A DNA stretch of 7,340 nucleotides, taken from assembly GCA_017626655.1 (NCBI GenBank), contig JAGAIH010000294.1, forward strand, positions 1-7,340, written 5' to 3'. The notes under the pieces are model-generated. The model saw nothing but the letters and a program-made list of their open reading frames with translations. It was not told the origin of the DNA and searched no databases. Positions within the stretch are counted from its first letter, which is position 1, and each line of letters starts with the position of its first letter. The stretch is from Clostridia bacterium (GTDB lineage Bacteria; Bacillota_A; Clostridia; Oscillospirales; CAG-272). Position numbers and translations under genes: made by a program. Of the stretch, positions 1-5,130 are shown piece by piece.

Positions 1-300
1 GTTATTTCATACCAAGAACTATTAGGGAGCTACAACAGGACAGCGCACCGAAGGCCATGCAATCGCGTTATTTCATACCAAGAACTATTAGGGAGCTACA
101 ACAGGATCAGCGCGTCGCCGTCGGTCATCTGGGTTATTTCATACCAAGAACTATTAGGGAGCTACAACTCCGTGGAGGAGAGGTTGCCTGACCAGCACGT
201 TATTTCATACCAAGAACTATTAGGGAGCTACAACCTCCGCTCCAACATTTTCCGCGACATTCAGGTTATTTCATACCAAGAACTATTAGGGAGCTACAAC
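1..300 (-). CRISPR. Type II-C CRISPR array, partial, 5 repeats and 4 spacers
   Basis: Five identical 36-bp repeats lie at 1-36, 67-102, 133-168, 199-234 and 265-300, separated by four unrelated spacers of exactly 30 bp. Read on the minus strand, each repeat starts GTTGTAGCTCCCT, the same start as the Neisseria meningitidis type II-C repeat. The adjacent tracrRNA is on the minus strand too, so the array is read right to left and the repeat at 265-300 is leader-proximal. No repeat in view is degenerate, and the first one begins at base 1, so the array continues to the left of the window. Guides would be laid out as spacer then repeat in the minus reading. No cas gene is visible. Unlike many II-C repeats, whose 3' end forms a TGCTATAAT-like promoter box, this repeat ends GAAATAAC. 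Confidence 0.97.
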
Positions 301-301
301 C

Positions 302-322
302 GCAACAATGGAACATGGTTGC
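302..322 (-). other. Small hairpin between tracrRNA end and first repeat
   Basis: An imperfect inverted repeat forms a 9-bp stem with one mismatch (302-310 pairs with 314-322) and a 3-base loop. It sits directly before the leader-proximal repeat. It could be part of the array leader or a second stop for the tracrRNA transcript. No T-run follows it, so a terminator role is unlikely. Confidence 0.4.
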
Positions 323-330
323 ATCGCCCA

Positions 331-363
331 CATATAAAGATGACGACCGGAAAACCGATCGTC
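331..363 (-). terminator. Intrinsic terminator of the tracrRNA
   Basis: A 9-bp stem (363-355 with 350-342) with one G-U pair closes a TTTT loop. It is followed on the minus strand by ATCTTTATAT. The T-run is short and broken, so read-through into the array is plausible. It doubles as the 3' hairpin of the tracrRNA. Confidence 0.75.
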
Positions 364-438
364 AGAGCTTTGCGGTACACTACGATAAGTAGCGACCTTA
401 TCATAGCAACCTAATTGTTCTTGGTATGAAATAAGAAC
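333..438 (-). ncRNA. tracrRNA of a type II-C (Neisseria-like) CRISPR-Cas9 system
   Basis: The RNA pairs with crRNA repeats and is bound by Cas9. The anti-repeat spans about 435 down to 400. A 24-base block (435-412) is complementary to the repeat with a single mismatch. A second block, GCTATGAT at 407-400, pairs with the repeat start GTTGTAGC through Watson-Crick and G-U pairs. Between them is a bulge of GGTT against TCCC. The anti-repeat is followed by AAGG and a nexus hairpin (about 398-375, stem CGCTAC/GTAGTG). Next come GTACCGCAAAGCTCTGAC and a terminal hairpin. The order anti-repeat, ATAAGG, stem, GTGTACCGCA, GCTCTG matches the known Neisseria meningitidis tracrRNA closely. The 5' end is placed about 7 bases after a TATAAT box. 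The 3' end is placed in the T-rich run after the hairpin. The array lies in the same orientation only about 40 bases downstream. The full 36-nt anti-repeat means duplexes with unprocessed repeats would be long, consistent with RNase III processing. Confidence 0.93.
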
Positions 439-444
439 AACTGT

Positions 445-473
445 ATTATAGCACATATTGCCACGGTTGTCAA
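445..473 (-). promoter_or_regulatory. tracrRNA promoter
   Basis: On the minus strand a perfect -35 TTGACA (473-468) is separated by 17 bases from a perfect -10 TATAAT (450-445). The -10 is preceded by TGTGC, giving an extended -10. The predicted start is near 438, a few bases before the anti-repeat. No comparable promoter is visible between the tracrRNA terminator and the first repeat. Confidence 0.9.
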
Positions 474-476
474 GAG

Positions 477-516
477 ATTTGAAAAAAACGGAATAAAAAT
501 TTGAAAAAAACGGAAT
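477..516. repeat. Two direct 18-bp repeats with phased A-tracts upstream of tracrRNA promoter
   Basis: The 18-bp unit ATTTGAAAAAAACGGAAT occurs exactly twice, at 477-494 and 499-516, with a period of 22 bp. Each unit holds a run of seven A (T on the minus strand). The spacing is about two helical turns, so the A-tracts face the same side of the helix. They lie just upstream of the tracrRNA -35 box. The position fits an UP-element or bent-DNA enhancer of that promoter, which is an inference. Confidence 0.7.
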
Positions 517-673
517 TAAAAATGCTTATTGTTCAATGAGTGAGGAGTTTTCTCAAAGAATAAAAGTATGAAGGGATGCTGAGCCATTTGCTTTTTGTGA
601 AAGCAGTTGGTTTCATGCCGCACTCTTGTAATCCCTGTCCATATATCCACCCAAAAATCCACGAATTTCGATG
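517..673. other. Intergenic stretch without a recognisable gene
   Basis: I see no convincing gene here. A perfect 6-bp hairpin occurs at 589-605 (TGCTTT/AAAGCA with a 5-base loop). A minus-strand open frame (533-733) translates to a peptide I do not recognise and lacks a clear ribosome binding site. It could be a decayed gene end. Confidence 0.5.
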
Positions 674-705
674 TATTTGTACAAAAAACTTGACATGTAC
701 AAATA
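674..705. promoter_or_regulatory. Perfect TGTACA-type operator dyad over the ncRNA promoter
   Basis: TATTTGTACA at 674-683 and its exact reverse complement TGTACAAATA at 696-705 form a perfect 10-bp inverted repeat with a 12-bp gap. The arms flank the -35 box at 690-695. Each arm contains the palindrome TGTACA, with centres 18 bp apart. A third TGTACA lies at 906-911, at the same distance from the -10 box of the next promoter. This is a good candidate binding site for the WYL regulator encoded downstream; that assignment is inferred from position and shared sequence. Confidence 0.65.
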
Positions 706-718
706 AATGTGCTATAAT
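690..718 (+). promoter_or_regulatory. Strong promoter of the structured RNA
   Basis: TTGACA (690-695), a 17-base spacer and TATAAT (713-718) with an upstream TGC give a consensus sigma-A promoter with an extended -10. The predicted start at about 725 is the first base of an 11-bp stem. The -35 box sits inside a perfect operator dyad, so tight repression or switching is likely. Confidence 0.9.
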
Positions 719-724
719 GACAAT

Positions 725-877
725 GCTACGCAATCGAATATGTTTTGTTGCTTTGGGGAAAATACCTTGGTAAAAGGTGTGTTCTCTTTTTACTCATACC
801 CAAAGCAGGATGAGATTGCGTAGCAACAAGTAAGGGACTCACTTTTTCAGTGCGTTCCTTTGTGGGGCGCACTTTTT
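725..877 (+). ncRNA. Unassigned structured RNA of about 150 nt, possibly an attenuator leader
   Basis: A strong promoter and a clear terminator bracket a sequence with little coding potential but strong pairing. An 11-bp perfect stem (725-735 with 814-824) is followed by an internal loop (14 bases at 736-749 against 7 at 807-813). An 8-bp perfect stem follows (750-757 with 799-806). The apex can form a 7-bp hairpin (762-768 with 774-780) or, instead, a 6-bp one (770-775 with 788-793). The long rod with a central bubble recalls 6S RNA in shape, but it is shorter than usual and I see no diagnostic sequence. Retron RNA is unlikely because no reverse transcriptase is present. It could act alone, or as a regulatory leader of the WYL operon, whose start codon is 98 bases beyond the terminator. 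The family is not recognised. Confidence 0.7.
849..877 (+). terminator. Intrinsic terminator of the structured RNA
   Basis: A 9-bp stem (850-858 with 864-872, two G-U pairs, extendable by A849-T873) with loop TTTGT is followed by TTTTT. An alternative hairpin uses the left half of this stem: 832-837 pairs with 855-860 and 840-843 pairs with 849-852. The two folds exclude each other, as in an attenuator. Confidence 0.88.
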
Positions 878-905
878 GTTTGATCCTGTCGGCTGTGCGT
901 ACTTT

Positions 906-928
906 TGTACACCCCTTTGTGCTATACT
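906..928 (+). promoter_or_regulatory. Probable promoter and TGTACA site of the WYL operon
   Basis: TATACT (923-928) is preceded by TGTGC, an extended -10. TGTACA at 906-911 lies exactly six bases before TGTGC, the same arrangement as in the ncRNA promoter (696-701 and 708-718). The -35 position (900-905, TACTTT) is a poor match, so this promoter is weaker or needs help. The shared TGTACA suggests common control with the ncRNA and autoregulation by the WYL protein. Confidence 0.6.
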
Positions 929-974
929 TGGTACCATGGACCGATCATCGGAATTTTTACAAAGGAGCCCGATT

Positions 975-2012
975 ATGTTGACAGAAAAAGCGATTACTAT
1001 TTGTTTGCTTGAAATACTGAAGGAGTATTCCGACGATAAGCACATTCTGACGACCGGCGAGATCATTTCCAAGCTGGATCATCTGTATGGTCTGAAGCCC
1101 GACCGACGTACTATCTATAGTGCTTTCGATACGCTGATTGGATTGGGATATGAGATTTCCCTGTACAAGGACAACGGAAAGGGATACTACCTGCTGGATC
1201 GTCCTTTGGAGCCCTCGGAGGCTCACCTACTGTCGGACGCGATCTGTACCTTCCCGTTCATATCCGAGCGTCAGACCGCGCACTTGATGGGGAAGATTCA
1301 ATCCCTGGTCAGCGTGTACGAAAGAAAACAGATTAAGAATCTGACTGTCCTTCGCTCGGATCAGAAGACCGTCAACAAGAATGTCTTCTACAATATCGAG
1401 GTGCTGGATGAAGCCATCGAAAAGAAAGTCAAGGTCAAGTTTGATTACTTCGACTACGGCGTGGATAAGCAGCTCCACAAGCGCAGGGAAAAGAAATACA
1501 CGGTCAATCCCTATGGGATGGTGTACTGCAACGAGCATTACTACCTGATCTGTATCATGGCCAGACAGGTGAACCTCTCCATGTACCGCATCGACCGTAT
1601 TCAGAACATCGAGATCACCGACTACGTGCTTGACGAGCGGGAGAAGGATTTTGACCCGCAAGCGGCTGTGCGGAGTACGGTCTACGCTTATACGGGGAAG
1701 ATCGAAACCGTGGTTCTGAAGGTTGACCCCAAAAAGCTGAACGATGTCATCGATAAGTTTGGCTCAAATATCACCATCGCCAAGGAAGAGGACGGTCGCT
1801 TGAGAATCACACTGAAGGCTTCATTGAGCGGTATGAAATACTGGGCGCTGCAGTATTTGACTCATGTGGAGGTTTTGGAGCCGATGGAGTTGAGGGAAGA
1901 GATTGCTGAAATGCTCATGAAAAATAATTATTTAACATTGCATATATCAAATGCGCATATATCAAATGAGGTGAAAAAAGAGATATGGGCAGAGGATCTG
2001 CCGAGGGAATAG
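975..2012 (+). CDS. WYL-domain transcriptional regulator
   Basis: The product is a predicted DNA-binding regulator of 345 residues. Residues 1-78 form a winged helix-turn-helix (recognition helix around RRTIYSAFDTL at 44-54, wing near 60-75). Residues about 140-215 form the WYL domain, in which the name triad reads YYL (189-191), followed by R205 and R208 of the YRIDRI segment. These basic positions usually line the ligand pocket. Residues about 243-317 match the WCX C-terminal extension. The ATG at 975 is chosen because AAAGGAG (961-967) lies 7 bases upstream; a TTG at 876 in frame overlaps the RNA terminator and has no such site. WYL proteins often sense nucleotides or nucleic acid and control defence genes (CapW, BrxR, and regulators beside Cas13d). 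Here it heads an operon with two unknown genes and lies beside TGTACA sites, so autoregulation is likely. The last about 28 residues form an AT-rich tail with a small duplication, beyond the usual family end. Confidence 0.93.
   Translation: MLTEKAITICLLEILKEYSDDKHILTTGEIISKLDHLYGLKPDRRTIYSAFDTLIGLGYEISLYKDNGKGYYLLDRPLEPSEAHLLSDAICTFPFISERQTAHLMGKIQSLVSVYERKQIKNLTVLRSDQKTVNKNVFYNIEVLDEAIEKKVKVKFDYFDYGVDKQLHKRREKKYTVNPYGMVYCNEHYYLICIMARQVNLSMYRIDRIQNIEITDYVLDEREKDFDPQAAVRSTVYAYTGKIETVVLKVDPKKLNDVIDKFGSNITIAKEEDGRLRITLKASLSGMKYWALQYLTHVEVLEPMELREEIAEMLMKNNYLTLHISNAHISNEVKKEIWAEDLPRE
1940..1968 (+). repeat. 14-bp tandem duplication in the WYL gene tail
   Basis: GCATATATCAAATG occurs at 1940-1953 and 1955-1968, with a period of 15 bp. 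It keeps the frame and encodes HISNA then HISNE. It sits where the sequence changes from GC-balanced to AT-rich, so it may mark a recent junction or slippage. Confidence 0.75.
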
Positions 2013-2082
2013 GCGTGATTACGTAAAGGACGAAAAGAGGTAAGTGTTCGAACCAATAAAGATATGAAGGAGATTGAGTATT

Positions 2083-3624
2083 ATGAAGAGTATTACAACA
2101 CTAAAGACTGTTAATGGAAATTTTGAAGTAGAATACGAAGTATTGAGCCCTATCAGTGTTTCAAACAACATGGATCAAAGTAGCCGAGAAGCATTATTGG
2201 CACTACAGGATGTTAATAAACAAATTGAGATTTGTGAAAATGAGATTGCCAAATTGGATTCGGAAATTGATAGATTGACGAATCAAGCAGATGGTTGGGA
2301 TTATGCTATTTCTGTAATAAGTGGTATTTTGACAGGTCTAATTGATAGCTTTTTTGTTGGCGAAACGGAAATTGATATTGAAAAAATTCAAAAAGAATTG
2401 GAAAAAAAGTATCATGCTTCTCATGACCATGCGTTTACACACAAAAGCAAGGATGGACACAATATTAGCAGCCCGCTTTATCACAGATTAGATGATCTAG
2501 CACATCATCCATCATTATTGGGGCTGGCTGCATCAATATTAGCACGTTATCTTCGACTAGTTGTTTTTATTGATGGTACGGATGGAAAACCGCATGTGTT
2601 TTTTGCGGATGTTCCTACAAATAGTAAAACATGGCAACTTGAAAAAGAACAATTGCAAAAGGCTTGGATTGGAGCGATTATTGGCGGCCTTTGCGTGTGG
2701 TTGGCGGATGTAGCTGTCAAAAAAGATAGTAATGAATTACCAGATCCATTGAAAAAAATGATCAAAACGATAGCAGCAGTACCGCTTACAATTGAAATCC
2801 TTAAAGCCGCTGATTCGTGGCTAGGGCACATGATGAGCGATGTATCCACCTCGCAGGGAATACCAGGACTATTCCTTTCGCTGCTCAAAGAGATATCAGT
2901 GCTACCTTTTCTCAGAAACACGAATCTGCGTGTTTATGTTGATGGTTTATATAACAAGGGTAATCATAATTTGTGGGAATATAGTAGTGTGATTTTTACC
3001 GCCGCAAAAAAACAAGCTATGCCGATTTTGATCAACGAAGCAATTGTTCGGGGGTTTTATTTTGTTAGAAGCCTGATTATCGAATATAAAAAGAGTCACA
3101 GCTTCCAAAATGTCAATTGGCAAAATGTAATTCCGTTTGGTAATCGTACTATTGAACGCATGATGACAATTGCTTCAGGAACATTTATGGCGGTTGATAT
3201 AGCGGATGCTGCTATCCGCGGAGCAATTAATAGCGGCGGAACATGGGTGGGTTTTGCAAAAGAGTTCGTTTTGCGCATTAATTTTGTAGGTGTTGGACGA
3301 TTCGTAATTGCGATTGGTGTTGATACAGGCATGGGCATCAAGCGAAATAAGTTGCGCAATGAAAGAATGATAGTTTATTCTGAACTGCTTGCTCTTTCAA
3401 ATGCCAAAACCTTTTACATGGAAGAGAACATGTGGAAGACGGCAATTGACACTGGGAAAACTCTGGAAAGAACAATGCAAATTGCTGAGGAAAGTGTAGC
3501 CTATTGTGCAAAGGAATGGAGCGAAATAGAGTGCGATCTTGAGAGTATATTGCCTGTCATTTCTGAAATCGCAGACAATGATGCTGATTTGGCTCAAGAT
3601 TTATTGGATGTATTAGACTATTGA
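2083..3624 (+). CDS. Hydrophobic protein of unknown function, module gene 1
   Basis: The product has 513 residues and I cannot name its family. The ATG at 2083 is chosen because AAGGAG (2067-2072) lies 10 bases upstream; the in-frame TTG at 2074 touches the ribosome binding site. Residues about 36-70 are a likely coiled coil (KQIEICENEIAKLDSEIDRL). Hydrophobic segments occur near 74-93, 143-163, 195-212, 311-333, 362-378 and 392-413, so membrane association is likely, though several are broken by charges and topology is uncertain. Motif-like spots are LAHHPSLLGL (139-148), GHMMSD (248-253) with GIP (259-261), SGTFMAVDIADAAIRG (365-380) and LRINFVGVGRF (397-407). These resemble, from memory, an unnamed conserved protein group in gut Firmicutes. 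It starts 70 bases after the WYL gene with no clear promoter between, and is followed 13 bases later by the coiled-coil gene. Its AT-rich composition contrasts with the flanks and suggests transfer. No enzymatic motif is evident. Confidence 0.85.
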   Translation: MKSITTLKTVNGNFEVEYEVLSPISVSNNMDQSSREALLALQDVNKQIEICENEIAKLDSEIDRLTNQADGWDYAISVISGILTGLIDSFFVGETEIDIEKIQKELEKKYHASHDHAFTHKSKDGHNISSPLYHRLDDLAHHPSLLGLAASILARYLRLVVFIDGTDGKPHVFFADVPTNSKTWQLEKEQLQKAWIGAIIGGLCVWLADVAVKKDSNELPDPLKKMIKTIAAVPLTIEILKAADSWLGHMMSDVSTSQGIPGLFLSLLKEISVLPFLRNTNLRVYVDGLYNKGNHNLWEYSSVIFTAAKKQAMPILINEAIVRGFYFVRSLIIEYKKSHSFQNVNWQNVIPFGNRTIERMMTIASGTFMAVDIADAAIRGAINSGGTWVGFAKEFVLRINFVGVGRFVIAIGVDTGMGIKRNKLRNERMIVYSELLALSNAKTFYMEENMWKTAIDTGKTLERTMQIAEESVAYCAKEWSEIECDLESILPVISEIADNDADLAQDLLDVLDY

Positions 3625-3637
3625 CAGGAGAAAGATG

Positions 3638-4738
3638 ATGGAACAACATATAATAGATCTGGAGTATCAGAATGATGTAGAAGAAGTAAGGCTTGCAGAC
3701 ATACCAAAGAAGGATCTGCCGCAACTAATAACTCAAGAATTTGACAAAATTTCAAAACTTGAAGAAAGAGTCCAAAAAGCTCGAGATTCTGCTGTGTCGG
3801 CTAAGGAAAGCGCAAGAATTGCATCAATCAAGTCAGCATCTTTGGGACATAAGAAAGAAGCAATTGAGGCGTTGCAGAGTTCAAATCTTGAGTTAGCGAA
3901 GGCTAATGGAGACATAATTGATGCTCTGGATGTGTCCTTTGACTACCAAAAACAGCTTGGACAGATTACACAGTATTTGTTTCTTCTTGGTGTTTCAAAT
4001 ATTGCTTATACAAAATTTGTCATTCAACAGCTAAAAGAAGAACTCAAAAAGGCCCCCAAAGACAAATTATCTGATACGGCCAGAGAAGAAATTATAAAAG
4101 TGATTAGACGTCTGAAAGAACAAGAGGATTTGGCATTACGCATGAGTGAACAAGGTGATGCATTAAAGAAACACGAAGGAAAAATATCCACACTTATTCA
4201 ATCACAGCAGTCACAAGACGACAGGATCAAATATAGTTTTGACAAGATCAGAAAAAACTCTGAGAAGAACAAGGAACAAGACGCACGTTTGGATAAAATG
4301 CAGTCTTCTGATGATGCCCAAGATGAATTGATCCAAGGGAATTCCGAAAAGAATAAGGAACAAGATGCACGTTTGGATAAAATGCAGTCTGCTGATGATG
4401 CCCGAGATAAATTGATCCAAGGGAATTCCGAAAAGAACAAGGAACAAGATGCGCGTTTGGATAAAATGCAATCGGCAGACGATGCCCAGGATGAACTGAT
4501 ACAACAAAATGCCGATAAAAATAGGGAACAGGATGAGAGTTTAAACGAAGTCATTAGTGTCAACAATGAGCAAAGCAACACGATCCGTAAGCAAGGGAAA
4601 GAAATTGAGAATTTAAAGGCAGAAATTGAAGGCATTAAGTCAGAATTAGAGACTAAAGGTAATCGAATTCTGCTGATTGCCACGTCAATAGCTTCGGCTG
4701 GAGCACTTGTCATTTCAATCCTTCAGTTTTTTATCTAG
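3638..4738 (+). CDS. Coiled-coil repeat protein with C-terminal membrane anchor, module gene 2
   Basis: The product has 366 residues and no family I can name. ATG at 3638 is preferred because AGGAG (3626-3630) lies 7 bases before it; an adjacent ATG at 3635 would add one Met at 4 bases spacing. The gene follows module gene 1 by 13 bases, so the two are surely co-translated from one transcript. Residues about 30-110 are helical and rich in Ala, Lys and Glu. A mildly hydrophobic helix lies near 107-130 (QYLFLLGVSNIAYTKFVIQQL). Residues 207-290 hold three near-identical 28-residue repeats of four heptads each (start NSEKNKEQDARLDKM), followed by a diverged fourth. Residues about 344-366 form one hydrophobic helix ending at the C-terminus, with Lys/Arg before it and almost nothing after it. 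This is a tail-anchored layout, with a long rod facing the cytoplasm. It could act as a scaffold or measuring rod that partners the hydrophobic protein. AT-rich like its neighbour. Confidence 0.88.
   Translation: MEQHIIDLEYQNDVEEVRLADIPKKDLPQLITQEFDKISKLEERVQKARDSAVSAKESARIASIKSASLGHKKEAIEALQSSNLELAKANGDIIDALDVSFDYQKQLGQITQYLFLLGVSNIAYTKFVIQQLKEELKKAPKDKLSDTAREEIIKVIRRLKEQEDLALRMSEQGDALKKHEGKISTLIQSQQSQDDRIKYSFDKIRKNSEKNKEQDARLDKMQSSDDAQDELIQGNSEKNKEQDARLDKMQSADDARDKLIQGNSEKNKEQDARLDKMQSADDAQDELIQQNADKNREQDESLNEVISVNNEQSNTIRKQGKEIENLKAEIEGIKSELETKGNRILLIATSIASAGALVISILQFFI
4256..4591 (+). repeat. 84-bp in-frame tandem repeats in the coiled-coil gene
   Basis: Three close copies lie at 4256-4339, 4340-4423 and 4424-4507, and a diverged fourth at 4508-4591. 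Each encodes 28 residues, exactly four heptads, so copy number can change without breaking frame or coiled-coil register. Copies 2 and 3 share the segment GGGAATTCCGAAAAGAA at their junctions, which points to recent duplication. Confidence 0.92.
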
Positions 4739-4806
4739 TTGGTTGTAGTCAAAGTATTAATAATCTGGGCTTGTTGTATCTTTACCTGTGTTTTCTCTGT
4801 AGACAT

Positions 4807-4870
4807 GGTTGTGGCAATAATCTGTTGAGCAATTGACAGAGTTAAAGTTCCTGCCACAACCTTGCCACAA
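4807..4870. repeat. GGTTGTGGCA inverted repeat with a third TGCCACAA copy
   Basis: GGTTGTGGCA (4807-4816) is exactly inverted as TGCCACAACC (4852-4861). A third copy of the core, TGCCACAA, follows at 4863-4870. The 35-base gap makes a compact hairpin less likely. No T-run follows, so it is not a standard terminator. A protein binding site or a remnant of a mobile element end is possible. Confidence 0.55.
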
Positions 4871-4949
4871 AACGCCCCCAAATATCCCCCAACACCCCCC
4901 AACGCTCCTCTGAATCACCCCCGAAAACCACCCAAAATCTCAGTAAATT

Positions 4950-4981
4950 CCCCCATATTCCCAACAGTCCCCAAGTTCCCC
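4950..4981 (-). other. Canonical G-quadruplex motif
   Basis: On the minus strand four G-runs of 4, 4, 3 and 5 are separated by loops of 5, 6 and 5 bases, which satisfies the usual G3+N1-7 rule. More C-runs of 5, 5, 6 and 5 lie at 4874-4921 on the plus strand, so the G-rich tract is over 100 bases long. It lies downstream of both convergent operons. Confidence 0.7.
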
Positions 4982-5026
4982 ACAGACCTCCAAGAGATAA
5001 TCGAAGTTTCACTTCGTTCAACTTCA

Positions 5027-5058
5027 GAAAGAACCACCGCCTCGGCGGTGGTTCTTTC
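5027..5058 (+). terminator. 15-bp perfect hairpin, probable terminator
   Basis: 5027-5041 and 5044-5058 are exact reverse complements, giving at least 13 pairs after allowing a small loop (CCTCGG). On the plus strand it is followed by GCTTTTGCC, a short T-run. It lies about 290 bases after the coiled-coil gene and about 70 bases past the panE stop, so it may end transcription from both sides. The T-run is weak for the plus strand and absent on the minus strand. Confidence 0.6.
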
Positions 5059-5130
5059 GCTTTTGCCTTATAGGTGGAAAGCTCTGCTCCGACAGGGCTT
5101 TTCACGATCCGTTGACCGGCTCCGCTCCGC

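Larger units (their letters stand above)
4739..5026. other. Gene-free stretch between convergent transcription units
   Basis: No convincing gene is present. The stretch holds the TGCCACAA repeat cluster (4807-4870) and a C-rich tract (4872-4981). A smaller inverted repeat GAAGTT/AACTTC occurs at 5003-5025. On the minus strand the C-tract is G-rich and gives Gly/Trp-rich translations, which I treat as non-coding. Confidence 0.6.

Noticed and set aside
172..414. Plus-strand open frame across the CRISPR repeats and tracrRNA
   Set aside because: Its peptide repeats VISYQELLGSYN because it translates CRISPR repeats; the array and tracrRNA explain the sequence.
533..733. Minus-strand 66-codon open frame
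   Set aside because: It overlaps the ncRNA promoter and start, has no clear ribosome binding site and no recognisable family; at most a decayed gene end.
725..824. Retron msr-msd RNA, from the inverted repeats at its ends
   Set aside because: No reverse transcriptase gene lies nearby, and the layout with a bubble and inner stem is not diagnostic of a retron.
1227..1661. Minus-strand 144-codon open frame inside the WYL gene
   Set aside because: It is antisense to a well-supported gene with clear domains and has no start signal.
4198..4713. Minus-strand 171-codon open frame in the coiled-coil gene
   Set aside because: It is the antisense shadow of the tandem repeats, rich in Ser and Cys, without support as a gene.
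4735..4914. Minus-strand 59-codon open stretch with a Gly-rich start, just after the coiled-coil gene
   Set aside because: It overlaps the end of that gene, has no ribosome binding site or convincing start, and its Gly-rich part comes from the G-tract; I cannot exclude a decayed gene end.
5078..5101. Imperfect AAAGC/GCTTT hairpin after the panE stop as its terminator
   Set aside because: The stem is short with a mismatch and there is no T-run on the minus strand; the 15-bp hairpin further on is a better candidate.
4842..5105. Minus-strand open frame rich in Gly and Trp
   Set aside because: The composition follows from the G-rich tract and the terminator hairpin; no start signal and no family.
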